Below are positions 44,021-54,269 of a DNA stretch of 64,000 bases, piece by piece. How positions within the stretch are numbered: the stretch's first letter is position 1; every line of letters begins with the position of its first letter. Source of the DNA: Spongiibacter sp. IMCC21906 (GTDB lineage Bacteria > Pseudomonadota > Gammaproteobacteria > Pseudomonadales > Spongiibacteraceae); the NCBI RefSeq assembly GCF_001010805.1, contig NZ_CP011477.1, forward strand, positions 620,001 to 684,000, read 5' to 3'. Below the pieces are notes generated by a model. That model was not told where the DNA came from. It searched no databases and saw only the letters and a list, made by a program, of their open reading frames with translations. Both the position numbers and the translations under genes were made by a program.

Positions 44021-45460
44021 ATGGCAGTTCATCAGGAAACTCTGTTCATCGGTGGTGAGTGGGTTAAACCCGCCTCGACAAACCGCATTGAGGCGATCAG
44101 TGCCTCGACAGAAGACGTCATCGGCAGTGTGCCTGAAGGCAGCCCGGCCGATATGGACCGGGCGATTGATGCCGCACGCAAAGCTGTAAAAGATTCTGCC
44201 TGGAGTCAAGCCACTCCCGCTGAGCGAAGCGCTGCCATGCATCGTTTCGCCGACGCCATTGAAAAACGCGCCCCCCAAATCGCTGAGGCGGTGAGTAGCC
44301 AAAACGGTATGCCGATTGTGATGTCGGAGCAGCTGGAGGCGGGTTATTGTGTCGCATTGCTGCGCTACTATGCCGAGTTAGCTGCAGGTCTTGAGCTGGA
44401 AGAAAGCCGTCCTTCACCGCTGGGTTCGACGACGCTGGTACGCCGCGAGCCTGTTGGGGTTGTTGGTGCCATCGTGCCTTGGAATTTCCCGGTTATTTTG
44501 TCAATGATGAAAATTGCGCCAGCGCTGGCTGCAGGATGCAGCATCGTGTTGAAGCCTTCACCAGAAACGGTTCTGGACAGCGTGCTGATTGCTGAGGCGG
44601 CTGAAGAGGCACAATTACCACCGGGTGTGATTAGTTGGGTCCCCGGCGGTCGTGAATTGGGCGCCTACCTTGTTTCTCATCCGGGTATCGACAAAGTGGC
44701 CTTTACTGGCTCTTCAGGGGCGGGTCGTATTATTGCCCAGGAGTGTGCCAAGTTACTGCGTCCGGTGAGCTTGGAGCTGGGTGGTAAGTCAGCGGCGATC
44801 TTGTTGGATGACATGGACTTGGATGCGTTTGTCCAGGCGGTACCGTCGGTGTCTATGCTGAACAGCGGTATGGCCTGCTTCTCTTGTACGCGTATTCTGG
44901 CACCCGCCAGCCGCTACAATGATGTGGTTGAAGCCATTGCCGCCGGTGTCTCGTCTTTCCCTGTGGGCAATCCCTTGGATCGCAACACCGTGGTTGGACC
45001 AATGGCGTCTTCTGCGCATCGTCAGCGTGTTGAGTCCTATATTGCCAAAGGTAAAGGCGAAGCGAAATTGGTGACAGGGGGTGGTCGTCCGGCTAGCCAG
45101 GAGAAGGGTTGGTTTGTTGAGCCGACCGTCTTTGCTGATTTGGATAACTCTGCGGTCATCGCCCAAGAAGAAATTTTTGGCCCTGTATTGTCGATTATCT
45201 CTTATAAGGATGAGGCCGATGCGGTTCGCATTGCCAATGACTCTGAGTATGGTCTGGGCGGCACCGTATGGTCAAAAGACAGCGAACATGCAGCGCAGGT
45301 TGCCCGTTTGATGGAGTCGGGCACCATTGGGGTGAACGGCTATATGCCAGATCTTAATGCGCCTTTCGGTGGTATTAAGTCCAGCGGCTTGGGTCGTGAA
45401 ATGGGGCCAGAAGCGATTTCTGCGTATCAGCAATATAAGTCAATTTATATGATGGGCTGA
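44021..45460 (+). CDS. NAD(P)-dependent aldehyde dehydrogenase
   Basis: 479 residues, full-length ALDH fold. The catalytic cysteine lies in NSGMACFSCTRIL and the general base Glu in SLELGGKSAAILL. The cofactor motif is FTGSSGAGRIIA and the N-terminal marker is VGAIVPWNFPVILSMMKIAP. NSGMAC replaces the more frequent NxGQxC, a variant I associate with ALDHs from catabolic clusters of marine and actinobacterial strains. It is monocistronic, behind a palindromic operator and ended by a strong terminator, so an inducible role against a specific aldehyde is likely; the substrate is unknown. Confidence 0.9.
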   Translation: MAVHQETLFIGGEWVKPASTNRIEAISASTEDVIGSVPEGSPADMDRAIDAARKAVKDSAWSQATPAERSAAMHRFADAIEKRAPQIAEAVSSQNGMPIVMSEQLEAGYCVALLRYYAELAAGLELEESRPSPLGSTTLVRREPVGVVGAIVPWNFPVILSMMKIAPALAAGCSIVLKPSPETVLDSVLIAEAAEEAQLPPGVISWVPGGRELGAYLVSHPGIDKVAFTGSSGAGRIIAQECAKLLRPVSLELGGKSAAILLDDMDLDAFVQAVPSVSMLNSGMACFSCTRILAPASRYNDVVEAIAAGVSSFPVGNPLDRNTVVGPMASSAHRQRVESYIAKGKGEAKLVTGGGRPASQEKGWFVEPTVFADLDNSAVIAQEEIFGPVLSIISYKDEADAVRIANDSEYGLGGTVWSKDSEHAAQVARLMESGTIGVNGYMPDLNAPFGGIKSSGLGREMGPEAISAYQQYKSIYMMG

Positions 45461-45483
45461 TAAGCGGGTTTTACGCGCTTTAC

Positions 45484-45519
45484 AAAAAAGGCGCGGTGCA
45501 TATGCACCGCGCCTTTTTT
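45484..45519. terminator. Bidirectional intrinsic terminator
   Basis: A perfect 36-bp palindrome with a 12-bp GC-rich stem half flanked by six A on the left and six or more T on the right, placed between the convergent aldehyde dehydrogenase and ybiT genes. It should work for both. Confidence 0.95.
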
Positions 45520-45563
45520 TATGTCAGGTTTTAGCGCCTGACAAACACGGTTTAACCCTAAGG

Positions 45564-47159
45564 CTATTGATTGGCTTGGTGTGCCAGAAGCTCTTCGTAG
45601 CTGCCTTGGAAATCGTGAACCTGCTGATCGCGAATCTCGACAATACGGGTGGCCAGAGAGGAAACAAATTCCCGGTCGTGACTGACAAAAATCAGTGTTC
45701 CCTCGAAATGTTCCAAAGCCATGTTCAGCGATTCGATAGATTCCATATCCAGATGGTTAGTGGGCTCATCCATGATGAGTACATTGCAATCCATCATCAT
45801 TAATTTGCCAAATAAGAGGCGGTTTTTTTCTCCTCCTGAACAGACCTTGGCTTTTTTGTTGAAGTCGTCGGCAGAGAAGAGCAGGCGTCCCAAAGTGGCC
45901 CGCACAATTTGATCGTCGTGATTGGGTTTGCGCCACTGGCCCATCCAGTCAAACAAATTTAAATCATTGTCAAAGTCGCTGCTGGCGTCTTGGGGGCAGT
46001 AGCCAACGCTGGCGTTTTCGGCCCATTTCACGACACCATTATTGGCTTCAAGCTGGCCGATCAGGCAGCGTAGAAATGTGGTTTTACCCGCACCGTTTTC
46101 ACCAATGACTGCCAGTCGGGTGCCAGCATCCAGGATTAAATTGCCGCCGCTGAACAGCGTTTCTTCGTTTTCAAAACCGTGGCTGAGCTTCTCTAAGGTC
46201 AGTGCTTGGCGGTGGAGTTTTTTATCCTGTTTAAAACGGATGTAGGGCGATTGTCGGCTGGAGGCTTTAACCTCGTCCAGCTGAATTTTGTCGATTTGCT
46301 TGGCCCGGGACGTTGCTTGCTTGGCCTTGGAGGCGTTGGCGGAGAAGCGGCTGACAAATTGTTGTAGATCAGCAATTTGGGCAGATTTTTTAGCGTTTTG
46401 AGATTGTAAGCGCTCTCTGGCGGCGGTGGCAGCGGTCATGAAATCGTCGTAATTACCGGGATAGACCCGCAGTTCGCCATAGTCGATATCGGCCATATGC
46501 GTACAAACAGAGTTCAAAAAATGGCGATCGTGGGAGATGATGACCATGGTACTCTTGCGCTGATTGAGTACATCTTCCAACCAGCGAATGGTATTGATAT
46601 CAAGGTTGTTGGTAGGCTCGTCCAGCAACAACAGATCTGGATCGGAAAATAGCGCCTGGGCCAGCAGCACCCGTAATTTCCAGCCGGGAGCAACCTCGCT
46701 CATGGGGCCAAAATGCAGGGCTTCTTCGATACCTGCACCCAGCAAAATTTCGCCGGCGCGGCTCTCGGCGCTGTAACCGTCCATTTCGGCAAAAGCCACT
46801 TCCAGTTCGGCGACCTGCATGCCGTCGTCTTCGCTCATTTCCGGCAGGGAATAAATCCGGTCCCGCTCTTTTTTCACTTCCCAGAGTTCGCTGTGACCCA
46901 TAATGACGGTATCGATTACCGAGTATTGCTCAAAGGCAAATTGGTCTTGATGTAGCTTGCCAAGACGTACATTGGGTTCGGTGGAGACGTTGCCAGCGCT
47001 GGGGGCGAGGCTGCCATCCAGTATTTTCATCAGCGTGGATTTGCCACAGCCATTGGCGCCGATCAGGCCGTAGCGGTTGCCACCACCAAATTTGACGGAG
47101 ATGTTTTCAAAAAGCGGTTTGGCACCAAATTGCATGGTGATGTTGGCAGCAGAAATCAC
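45564..47159 (-). CDS. ybiT: ABC-F family ATPase YbiT
   Basis: 531 residues (E. coli YbiT 530). Two ABC domains in one chain without membrane segments: Walker [13 protein letters not shown] and [12 protein letters not shown], Walker [13 protein letters not shown] and [12 protein letters not shown], and the second signature [13 protein letters not shown]. In the first domain the canonical LSGGQ appears as [11 protein letters not shown], as in YbiT. ABC-F proteins act on the ribosome during translation. The start is [12 protein letters not shown] at 47159. Confidence 0.94.
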   Translation of the reverse strand: MISAANITMQFGAKPLFENISVKFGGGNRYGLIGANGCGKSTLMKILDGSLAPSAGNVSTEPNVRLGKLHQDQFAFEQYSVIDTVIMGHSELWEVKKERDRIYSLPEMSEDDGMQVAELEVAFAEMDGYSAESRAGEILLGAGIEEALHFGPMSEVAPGWKLRVLLAQALFSDPDLLLLDEPTNNLDINTIRWLEDVLNQRKSTMVIISHDRHFLNSVCTHMADIDYGELRVYPGNYDDFMTAATAARERLQSQNAKKSAQIADLQQFVSRFSANASKAKQATSRAKQIDKIQLDEVKASSRQSPYIRFKQDKKLHRQALTLEKLSHGFENEETLFSGGNLILDAGTRLAVIGENGAGKTTFLRCLIGQLEANNGVVKWAENASVGYCPQDASSDFDNDLNLFDWMGQWRKPNHDDQIVRATLGRLLFSADDFNKKAKVCSGGEKNRLLFGKLMMMDCNVLIMDEPTNHLDMESIESLNMALEHFEGTLIFVSHDREFVSSLATRIVEIRDQQVHDFQGSYEELLAHQANQ

Positions 47160-47266
47160 AGTGTTGTCCTGAGGAAGTGAGCGTTAGATAGATGTGCGCG
47201 GGGCGCGCACTATAGAGGTTTTGGGGAGTAAAATCGAGGAAGTTCGGCTAAATCAAGCGGAAAGTC

Positions 47267-48175
47267 CTAGTTTCTGAGGGCGGTTGCAGCGCTCATTGCT
47301 TCCCGTATACAGGCCACGACTGTGCGAATACAGGCCATGCGGGAGTAATTGGGTCGCACCAGAAGACAAATTTCTCGACTGGGTGGCGGTGACTTGAAAT
47401 GCACATAGCTTAAGCCTCGCTCGCTATCGGCAGCATTGATAGCCAGTTCGGGCATCAAGGTAATTCCCAAACCACTGGCGACCATATAGCGCAGGGTTTC
47501 CAAACTGGTAGCTTGAAAACGGGTGTCTTCTTGAGCGCCAGCAGTAAAACAGTAATCCAATGTTTCGTCTCTCAAACAGTGGCCGTCTTCTAAAGTGAGC
47601 ACCCACTGACCGTCGAGGTCAGCTAGTGTGGCTTCTTTTTTTGCGGCAAGCGGGTGTTTCTGATGGGTAGCCAACACCAGTGGTTCTTCAAATAAGGCAT
47701 AGCGCTCAACGCCGCTCATGGTGTTGAGCCAGGACAGAATGACGGCATCGAGTTTACCGTCGTCCAGTTGCTGCATTAATACGTCGGTCTGATCTTCGTG
47801 CAGAAAGAAGTTTACGTTAGGCAGCGCGGTGGTTAGCGCCGTCATAATGTGGGGCAAAAGATAGGGTGCGACAGTGGGGATTAAGCCTAAATGGATATCG
47901 CCTGCCAATGGATCGGACAGATTTTTGGCCGCTTCCTGAAAGTCGTCGGCTGCCCGCAGTACCGTTCTTGCCCGCAAAATGAGCTCCTCTCCTGCAGGGG
48001 TCAGCATAATACGTTTGCGGTGGCGCTCAATCAGCGTCAGGCCAAGTTGTTCTTCCAGCTTCATAATTTGCCCGCTAAGAGTGGGCTGGCTGACAAAGCA
48101 GGCCTCTGCGGCCCGGCCAAAGTGCTGGTGGCGGGCAACGGCATCTAGGTATTGCAGGTCTCGGATTTTAACCAT
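47267..48175 (-). CDS. oxyR: Hydrogen peroxide regulator OxyR
   Basis: LysR-type activator of 302 residues from MVKIRDLQYLDAV. The helix-turn-helix is HFGRAAEACFVSQPTLSGQI. The peroxide-sensing cysteines are present in the right context: EDGHCLRDETLDYC corresponds to Cys199 and Cys208 of E. coli. It is divergent from ahpC, its standard target. AGGTG precedes the ATG at 48175; three more codons upstream (GTG) are not family-like. An OxyR-like operator overlaps the start. Confidence 0.97.
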   Translation of the reverse strand: MVKIRDLQYLDAVARHQHFGRAAEACFVSQPTLSGQIMKLEEQLGLTLIERHRKRIMLTPAGEELILRARTVLRAADDFQEAAKNLSDPLAGDIHLGLIPTVAPYLLPHIMTALTTALPNVNFFLHEDQTDVLMQQLDDGKLDAVILSWLNTMSGVERYALFEEPLVLATHQKHPLAAKKEATLADLDGQWVLTLEDGHCLRDETLDYCFTAGAQEDTRFQATSLETLRYMVASGLGITLMPELAINAADSERGLSYVHFKSPPPSREICLLVRPNYSRMACIRTVVACIREAMSAATALRN

Positions 48176-48210
48176 CGGTAGCACCTATCAAAATAATAAA
48201 GACAATCGAT
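48174..48210 (+). promoter_or_regulatory. Probable OxyR binding site (37 bp)
   Basis: Compared with the consensus ATAG-N-T-N3-A-N-CTAT repeated after 7 bases, 48174-48188 matches 9 of 10 fixed positions and 48196-48210 matches 7 of 10, with the spacer exactly 7. It overlaps the oxyR start codon and lies upstream of ahpC, consistent with both autoregulation and activation of ahpC. Confidence 0.7.
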
Positions 48211-48283
48211 TAGAGCTTTGTTTTCGGAGTTTATAGGATAGTCCCCGAGTTAAGCAAAACCTTCAATATTTAGGAGTGAGATT

Positions 48284-48853
48284 ATGTTTCCAAGAATCAT
48301 CAACACTGAAATTCTACCGTTTAAAGCGACGGCGTATCACAACGGCGATTTTATAGATGTCAGCGATGCTGATCTGAAAGGTAAATGGTCTGTGGTGATG
48401 TTTTACCCTGCTGACTTTACCTTTGTTTGCCCCACTGAGCTGGGTGATATGGCAGACCATTATGCACAGTTGCAAGAAATGGGCGTAGAAGTCTATTCGG
48501 TATCAACCGACACTCACTTTACCCACAAAGCGTGGCATGACAGCTCTGACACCATCAACAAAATTCAGTACCCGATGATTGGTGACCCCACCGGTCAGAT
48601 TTCACGCAACTTTGGGGTGATGATTGAAGAAGATGGTCTGGCGTTGCGAGGCACTTTTGTGATCAACCCAGAAGGCGAAATCAAAGTGGCCGAGTTGCAC
48701 GATCTGGGTATTGGTCGCTCTGCTAAAGAGCTGGTACGCAAAGTACAAGCGGCCCAATACGTTGCTGAGCACGATGGCGAAGTTTGTCCGGCAGCATGGC
48801 AACCCGGTGGCGATACTTTGTCTCCGTCGCTGGATTTAGTCGGCAAAATCTAA
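48284..48853 (+). CDS. ahpC: Alkyl hydroperoxide reductase subunit C (peroxiredoxin)
   Basis: 189 residues. The peroxidatic Cys is in [19 protein letters not shown], the resolving Cys in [11 protein letters not shown] near the C-terminus, so it is a typical 2-Cys peroxiredoxin. AGGAGTGAG precedes the ATG. It reduces organic peroxides and H2O2 and is recycled by AhpF, encoded next. Likely induced by OxyR, whose gene is divergent. Confidence 0.97.
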   Translation: MFPRIINTEILPFKATAYHNGDFIDVSDADLKGKWSVVMFYPADFTFVCPTELGDMADHYAQLQEMGVEVYSVSTDTHFTHKAWHDSSDTINKIQYPMIGDPTGQISRNFGVMIEEDGLALRGTFVINPEGEIKVAELHDLGIGRSAKELVRKVQAAQYVAEHDGEVCPAAWQPGGDTLSPSLDLVGKI

Positions 48854-48946
48854 GAAGCGACTAAATATTGTTGCGTATTGAGAGCATTATTTTGCTATCA
48901 CTGCTAACAATTTTATTTCGCTTTGAATGAAGAAACCCCCATGTTT

Positions 48947-48970
48947 GGCCTCGTCCGCGAGGCCTTTTTT
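48947..48970 (+). terminator. Terminator between ahpC and ahpF
   Basis: A 7-bp GC-rich stem GGCCTCG-TCCG-CGAGGCC followed by six T. It should reduce ahpF expression relative to ahpC. Confidence 0.9.
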
Positions 48971-49013
48971 AAGGGCGAGTCCCTGAACATATATCGAGTT
49001 TTCTGGAGTTATT

Positions 49014-50597
49014 ATGTTAGACACAAATATGAAGGAACAGCTGCAAGGCTACTTACAGAACCTGAAGACCCCGGTCGAGCTGCTGGCGTATTTGGGTGAT
49101 GATGATAAGTCCCGTGAGCTTGGCGAACTGATCGATGAACTTACATCGTTGTCGCCGCTGGTGACTGCGGCCAGAGGTGATGACAGCGAAGCTAGAGTGC
49201 CGTCGATGACTGTGCGTTCGGTGGCTAAAAATACCGAGCTGCGATTTGCTGGTATTCCGCTGGGGCATGAATTTACGTCACTGGTATTGGCGTTGCTACA
49301 CAGCGGTGGCCACCCTATTAAGCTGGACGAAGAGGTGATTAGACAGGTTGCAGAACTCGAAGGTGAGTACAGCTTCGAGACGTTTATTTCTTTAAGCTGC
49401 CAGAATTGCCCCGACGTCGTTCAGGCACTGAATATGATGGCGGCCATCAACCCCAATATTCACCATGAAATGATCGATGGCGCCTTGTTTCAAGACGAGG
49501 TTGATAGCCGCAAAGTGATGGCGGTGCCATCGGTCTTTTTGAATGGCGAAAGTTTTTCTCAAGGTCGGGTGAGCATTGGCGATATCCTTAAAAAAGTGGA
49601 TAAAAATGCTGCTGCCCGCAGCGTTAAAAAGCTGGCTGAAAAAGACCGTTTTGATATGTTGGTGGTTGGTGGTGGTCCCGCTGGTGCAGCGGCGTCGATT
49701 TACTCGGCGCGCAAAGGGATTCGCACTGGGATTGTAGCCGATCGCTTTGGTGGTCAGGTGCTGGACACGGTCGGCATTGAGAATTTTATCTCGGTGAGCG
49801 CCACCGAGGGTCCGAAGCTGGTGGCCAATCTGGAAGAGCACGTCAAAGATTATGACGTCGATATTATGGCGGGCCACAGCGCGGAAGGGTTAAGCGTTCA
49901 GCAAGATGGCAGCCTTGAAGTGGCAGTTGAAGGGGGTGTGAGTTTGCGCAGCCGTTCGGTGCTGCTGGCAACGGGTGCCCGCTGGAGAGAAATGAATGTA
50001 CCCGGTGAACAAGAATACCGCGGTAAGGGTGTTGCCTACTGCCCGCATTGCGATGGGCCACTGTTTAAAGGTAAATCTGTTGCGGTGATTGGCGGTGGTA
50101 ATTCTGGCATTGAGGCAGCGATTGATTTGGCAGGCATTACCGAGCACGTCACGGTGCTGGAGTTTGATCGTCAGCTCCGGGCCGATGAGGTTCTGCAGCG
50201 CAAGGCGAAGTCCATGGCCAATATCGAGATTATTCTCAACGCCCAAACAACGGAAGTTGTCGGCAATGGCGAGAAAGTCACCGGTTTGAACTACATTGAC
50301 CGCGTGAGCGGTGATGCCCGCAGCGTCAAATTGGCGGGGATATTTGTGCAAATTGGCTTGATACCTAATACCGAGTTTCTTAAAGACAGCGGTATAGCCT
50401 TGAGTCCTCGGGGTGAAATTATTATCAATGAAAAAGGCGAGACCTCTATTCCCGGCGTGTTTGCTGCAGGCGATGCCACCACTGTGCATTATAAGCAAAT
50501 CATTATCGCGATGGGTGCGGGGGCCGCTGGAGCTTTAAGCGCCTTTGATTACTTGATTCGCAGCTCTGTCGCTGGCGAAGAGGAGCAGGCAGCTTGA
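49014..50597 (+). CDS. ahpF: Alkyl hydroperoxide reductase subunit F
   Basis: 527 residues (E. coli 521). The N-terminal tandem thioredoxin-fold domain has the redox pair in [16 protein letters not shown]. The FAD domain starts [20 protein letters not shown], the second disulfide is [17 protein letters not shown], the NAD site is [16 protein letters not shown] and the C-terminal FAD contact is [18 protein letters not shown]. It passes electrons from NADH to AhpC. It follows ahpC beyond an intrinsic terminator. Confidence 0.97.
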   Translation: MLDTNMKEQLQGYLQNLKTPVELLAYLGDDDKSRELGELIDELTSLSPLVTAARGDDSEARVPSMTVRSVAKNTELRFAGIPLGHEFTSLVLALLHSGGHPIKLDEEVIRQVAELEGEYSFETFISLSCQNCPDVVQALNMMAAINPNIHHEMIDGALFQDEVDSRKVMAVPSVFLNGESFSQGRVSIGDILKKVDKNAAARSVKKLAEKDRFDMLVVGGGPAGAAASIYSARKGIRTGIVADRFGGQVLDTVGIENFISVSATEGPKLVANLEEHVKDYDVDIMAGHSAEGLSVQQDGSLEVAVEGGVSLRSRSVLLATGARWREMNVPGEQEYRGKGVAYCPHCDGPLFKGKSVAVIGGGNSGIEAAIDLAGITEHVTVLEFDRQLRADEVLQRKAKSMANIEIILNAQTTEVVGNGEKVTGLNYIDRVSGDARSVKLAGIFVQIGLIPNTEFLKDSGIALSPRGEIIINEKGETSIPGVFAAGDATTVHYKQIIIAMGAGAAGALSAFDYLIRSSVAGEEEQAA

Positions 50598-50670
50598 GTA
50601 GAATATTCCGCCGCAAGTGTTGGCTTAACTAAGGGCTGGGCGATGGCGACTCAGCCTTGAGTTACCCTTG

Positions 50671-50703
50671 AAAATTCCTGATTGCGCAGCATCAGGAATT
50701 TTT
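50671..50703 (+). terminator. Terminator of ahpF
   Basis: A perfect 12-bp stem (50671-50682 with 50691-50702) with an 8-base loop and T-rich continuation on the plus strand, between the convergent ahpF and M14 genes. Confidence 0.85.
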
Positions 50704-50727
50704 CTATTGGCTCACAATAAGTGTGTT

Positions 50728-51825
50728 TTAGCTGGCGATGATCGGTGGATCCTGGTCGCTTTCGTTGGGGTAAGGGTAGGCCTCTGGTTCAAAGGCTTCC
50801 CTGAACTCGCTGATATGATCAAAGGCATCGTCGGTATCGCCTTTGTATTTTGCAATATGGAACAGCGCGTCGCCTTCGTACACCAAGGGTAAAAAGGTTC
50901 TGCCGATGACGATGCCTTCGTCGTTGGCAAAAACTTCCACATCGCCACTGCTGTCGCCAATGGGGTCTGAGATGATGCCAATGACGGCGCCTTTGGGAAC
51001 AAATGCCCCCAGCGGCACCAGTGCTCTTAATACCCCGCTGACGCCAGCTCTCACCCAATAAGATTGGTCGGTGACCATCGGTTTGCGGCGGGTGCGTTTA
51101 CTGCGGGAGGCAGGCAGCATACCAATGTTGCGCATGACGCTGATAATGCCTGATACCCCGGCGCGAATGGCTACCTCGTCAAAGCGCAGGGCTTCACCCG
51201 CTTCATAGAGCAGAATAGGGATGTTCTCGTCGCTGGCGACTTCTCGTAGAGAACCGTCTCTGGTGCGGGAGTGGAGAATAACCGGCGCGCCAAAGCTTTC
51301 TGCCATGGCGCGGGTTTCGGTATCTTGAAGGTCGGCGCGAATTTGCGGGAGATTACTACGGTGTCTGGCACCGGTATGCAGGTCGATGCCGTGGCTGCAT
51401 TTTGCGACGACTTCATTGAAAAAAGTATACGCCATACGCCCGGCCAAGGAGCTTTTGGGAGAGCCCGGAAAGGAGCGGTTGAGGTCGCGGCCGTCTGGTA
51501 GATAACGTTCGTTGTTTAAAAAACCATGGACATTGACTATCGGAATGGCCAGCAGCGTTCCTCTAAGAGAACGAAGGGCCTTGTGTTCAAGCAGTCGCCG
51601 AACAATTTCTACCCCATTAATTTCATCACCGTGAATGGCAGCACTGACAAACAGGGTCGGTCCTTCCCGTTTGCCTCGCAGGGCTTTGACGGTGATGGAC
51701 AGTTCGGTGTGGGTATACAGTTTGGCGACCGGGAGTTCTATATGACTGCGGCTGCCGGGCAGTATTTCGGTGCCAGCAATGGTTATTTCTTTGCGGCTTT
51801 GGCGTGGGCTTTTCTTCTCGCTCAT
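50728..51825 (-). CDS. Succinylglutamate desuccinylase/aspartoacylase family (M14-type) protein
   Basis: 365-residue zinc hydrolase. Zinc and catalytic motifs: SAAIHGDEINGVEIVRR (H, E), the RDLNRSFPG substrate segment and GIDLHTGARHRSN (H). The C-terminal ~100 residues are a biotinyl-like beta domain typical of this family (RALVPLGAFVPKGAVIGIIS). It lies 145 bases downstream of rimK on the same strand and belongs to a recurring trio of RimK ligase, retropepsin-like protein and M14 hydrolase. A role in removing acyl or amino-acid groups added by the ligase is a reasonable inference; the substrate is unknown. Confidence 0.88.
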   Translation of the reverse strand: MSEKKSPRQSRKEITIAGTEILPGSRSHIELPVAKLYTHTELSITVKALRGKREGPTLFVSAAIHGDEINGVEIVRRLLEHKALRSLRGTLLAIPIVNVHGFLNNERYLPDGRDLNRSFPGSPKSSLAGRMAYTFFNEVVAKCSHGIDLHTGARHRSNLPQIRADLQDTETRAMAESFGAPVILHSRTRDGSLREVASDENIPILLYEAGEALRFDEVAIRAGVSGIISVMRNIGMLPASRSKRTRRKPMVTDQSYWVRAGVSGVLRALVPLGAFVPKGAVIGIISDPIGDSSGDVEVFANDEGIVIGRTFLPLVYEGDALFHIAKYKGDTDDAFDHISEFREAFEPEAYPYPNESDQDPPIIAS

Positions 51826-51970
51826 AGACTGCTTTGGCCCTGTTTAAAATTCTGGTCCTGATTTTACACGTAATTATGTTTTGGGGGGGGAAGGGCGAAT
51901 GCAGCCGCGTCGCTACATCGGGCCACTGCTGGGTGGGTGTTCACAGCAGCGGCTCAGGTGCCAGTGGACG

Positions 51971-52876
51971 TTACCCCTTGCCGCGGGTTTTATTGCGGTA
52001 GGGCGCGGCATTTTCTTCGATAAATTTAACGATCTCGGCCCCGACATTTTTGCGGCTGGCATTTTCTATTCCTTCCAGCCCCGGTGACGAGTTCACTTCC
52101 ATTACCAGTGGGCCCCGGGACGAGCGCAAAATATCCACCCCGGCGACGTTTAAGCCCATTATTTGGGCGGCCTTGACGGCGGTTGCTCGCTCACTGGGGG
52201 TGAGACGGGTTAGCTCCGCGGAGCCGCCCCGGTGAAGGTTGGAGCGGAACTCACCGCTGGCTGCAGTGCGTTGCATGGCGGCCACCACTTTTTTGCCAAT
52301 GACGAGACAACGTACATCTGAGCCGCCCGCCTCTTTGATAAATTCCTGCACCAAAAAGTCGGCTTTTAGTTCTCTAAAGGCATCGATAACCGATTCGGCA
52401 GCTTTGGCTGTTTCTGCCAAGACCACCCCCCGACCCTGCGTGCCGGCCAATAATTTAACGACTACAGGTGCACCGCCGACCAGCTTGATTAGCTCTTTCG
52501 TGTTGTGAACTTCGTGGGCAAAACTGGTTACCGGCATACCGATTTTTTTCCGGGACAGTAACTGCAGGGCGCGCAGTTTGTCACGGGAGCGACCAAGGGC
52601 AACCGATTCTGTAAGGCTGTAAGTGCCCATCATTTCGAACTGGCGGATAACGGCGAGACCATAGGTGGTAATAGAGGCGCCGATACGGGGGATGACCGCG
52701 TCAAAATCTTCCAGTCGCTCACCTTTGTACCAAATGGCGGGTTCATGGGAACTGAGTTCCATATAGCATTTTAAGGTGTCTAGCACCCGTACTTCATGGC
52801 CTCGCTCTTTGCAGGCTTCCACAAGGCGACGAGTGGAGTACAAGCGACTGTTACGCGACAGAATGGCGATTTTCAT
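51971..52876 (-). CDS. rimK: RimK-family alpha-L-glutamate ligase
   Basis: 301 residues (E. coli RimK 300). ATP-grasp enzyme: the N-terminal domain starts [23 protein letters not shown]-binding segments are [20 protein letters not shown] and [20 protein letters not shown]; the metal-binding end is [21 protein letters not shown]. coli RimK adds glutamates to the C-terminus of ribosomal protein S6. It follows the retropepsin-like gene by 18 bases. Confidence 0.95.
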   Translation of the reverse strand: MKIAILSRNSRLYSTRRLVEACKERGHEVRVLDTLKCYMELSSHEPAIWYKGERLEDFDAVIPRIGASITTYGLAVIRQFEMMGTYSLTESVALGRSRDKLRALQLLSRKKIGMPVTSFAHEVHNTKELIKLVGGAPVVVKLLAGTQGRGVVLAETAKAAESVIDAFRELKADFLVQEFIKEAGGSDVRCLVIGKKVVAAMQRTAASGEFRSNLHRGGSAELTRLTPSERATAVKAAQIMGLNVAGVDILRSSRGPLVMEVNSSPGLEGIENASRKNVGAEIVKFIEENAAPYRNKTRGKG

Positions 52877-52894
52877 AATGACAAAACTCGTGGG

Positions 52895-53329
52895 TTATTC
52901 AGAAATTTGGCTAGTGCAGTACGAGCGGCTGGAGTCGACTAAATAGCGACCTTTCATGGCCGTGCGGCCTACCAGCATTCGGAACAGCATGTTGCTTCGG
53001 TCGGCCAAGGTGACTTCTATTGGGAAGCTATCCTGACCCAGTTGGATAGTGGTTTCAATTACATAACGCATGCTTTTGTGGCCACCTGAATCGGTGACTT
53101 GCCGAAAATCTTTTACTGGGGCCTGGCACTGCAAAATGGTTTCTTGATTGTGCTGGGCGGGATGAATTTTAAATTCAACCCAGTCTTGGCCATTGCGATC
53201 AAAGGTTTGAATATCAAAGGCGTGCAAGCTAGAGCTGCGGGCGCCAGTATCTACCTTCGCTTTTATGGTGTCGATGCCCAAATCAGGGAGTGATAGCCAC
53301 TCTCGCCAACCCAATGTCTTTAGTGCCAA
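52895..53329 (-). CDS. rimB: Retropepsin-like protein (COG4067; RimB-like)
   Basis: 144 residues. The active-site-like motif IKAKVDTGARSSSLHAFDIQ carries the Asp-Thr-Gly of retropepsins, and LVGRTAMKGRYLVDSSRSY is the usual C-terminal block. Annotated in databases as an ATP-dependent zinc protease, a label not supported by visible zinc or ATP motifs. In Pseudomonas, RimB modulates RimK. It is first in the retropepsin, rimK, M14 order and may act on glutamylated targets. Confidence 0.85.
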   Translation of the reverse strand: MALKTLGWREWLSLPDLGIDTIKAKVDTGARSSSLHAFDIQTFDRNGQDWVEFKIHPAQHNQETILQCQAPVKDFRQVTDSGGHKSMRYVIETTIQLGQDSFPIEVTLADRSNMLFRMLVGRTAMKGRYLVDSSRSYCTSQISE

Positions 53330-53570
53330 GCAAACCTCCGAAACCCGCGTTTAATTCAGCCTAGCATAGCCTTAAGTGTTTGTAGCTAATAGTGACTTCT
53401 GACATTGTTATTTGTTCATCTCGGATGGGCTGCTATGGTGAAGCTGTACTGGCCGGGCACTCTTTTTTATTGTTGAGGTCTGACGTCAGCACTCAGTTAG
53501 AAAAGCGGTCAGGTACCAAGATACCTTTTTTGTGACGGTGACAACACGTTTGTATAGAGGATAAATAACC

Positions 53571-54269
53571 ATGCCTAGTGTCATAAAACGATTTTCAATT
53601 TTTTTACTGGCGTTTGCGCCAATGGTGGCCTTGGCCGCAAGCCTGCCAGATCAGCCTCATATTGTTGTTGCGGCAGAGGGGGAAGTAGAGGCTGTGCCGG
53701 ATATTGCCCATTTGCATCTGCAAATCTCTGAAACTCGGGATACCGCCAGTGCGGCTAAGGCTGAGGTCGATAAACGTACCAAGATGGCGCTTAATGCTGC
53801 TCGAGAGCAGGGTGTGAGCGAAGAAAATATCCGCGCCTCACAGATTCGTGTGTACCCTGATTATGAGTGGAACGAGGGCAAGCGCTTGCTGCGTGGTCAG
53901 CGGGTTGAGCGCACTGTTGAGCTGAAATTAACAGACCTCAGCCGCTACGGCAGCCTCTTAGATGGCTTGGTGCTGGCAGGCATTACCGAGTTGGGGAGCG
54001 TCAGCTTTGATCTTTCTAATCTTGATGAGCTGGTCGGACAAGCATTGGAGGCGGCAGTGGCAAACGCCAAGGCCAAGGCCGAGGTGTTGGCAAAGGGCTT
54101 TGGGCGTAAGTTGGATGGTGTTTTCCATGTCGACGAATCTGGCGCAGCGCCGGTTATGCCAGAGCGGGCGCGATTGATGATGGATGCAAAAGGGAGCAGT
54201 GAATCGTCTATGCTCTTTGGTAAGCAAGCTGTCACGGCTAAGCTTCAGGTGGTGTTTCTGCTGAAATAA
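53571..54269 (+). CDS. SIMPL domain protein (DUF541), exported
   Basis: 232 residues with a signal peptide (FSIFLLAFAPMVALA). The mature part follows the SIMPL pattern: HIVVAAEGEVEAVPDIAHLH near the start, VDKRTKMALNAAREQGVSEE, IRASQIRVYPDYEW and LEAAVANAKAKAEVLAKGFG. Probably periplasmic or outer-membrane associated. The family has been linked to oxidative and envelope stress in a few organisms, but the mechanism is unknown. GAGGAT precedes the ATG by 8 bases. It stands alone. Confidence 0.85.
   Translation: MPSVIKRFSIFLLAFAPMVALAASLPDQPHIVVAAEGEVEAVPDIAHLHLQISETRDTASAAKAEVDKRTKMALNAAREQGVSEENIRASQIRVYPDYEWNEGKRLLRGQRVERTVELKLTDLSRYGSLLDGLVLAGITELGSVSFDLSNLDELVGQALEAAVANAKAKAEVLAKGFGRKLDGVFHVDESGAAPVMPERARLMMDAKGSSESSMLFGKQAVTAKLQVVFLLK

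Noticed and set aside
53530-53558. TTGTGA / TATAGA with 17-base spacing ahead of the SIMPL gene
   Set aside because: Transcription from it would start inside or after the ribosome site, so it cannot be the promoter of the annotated start.
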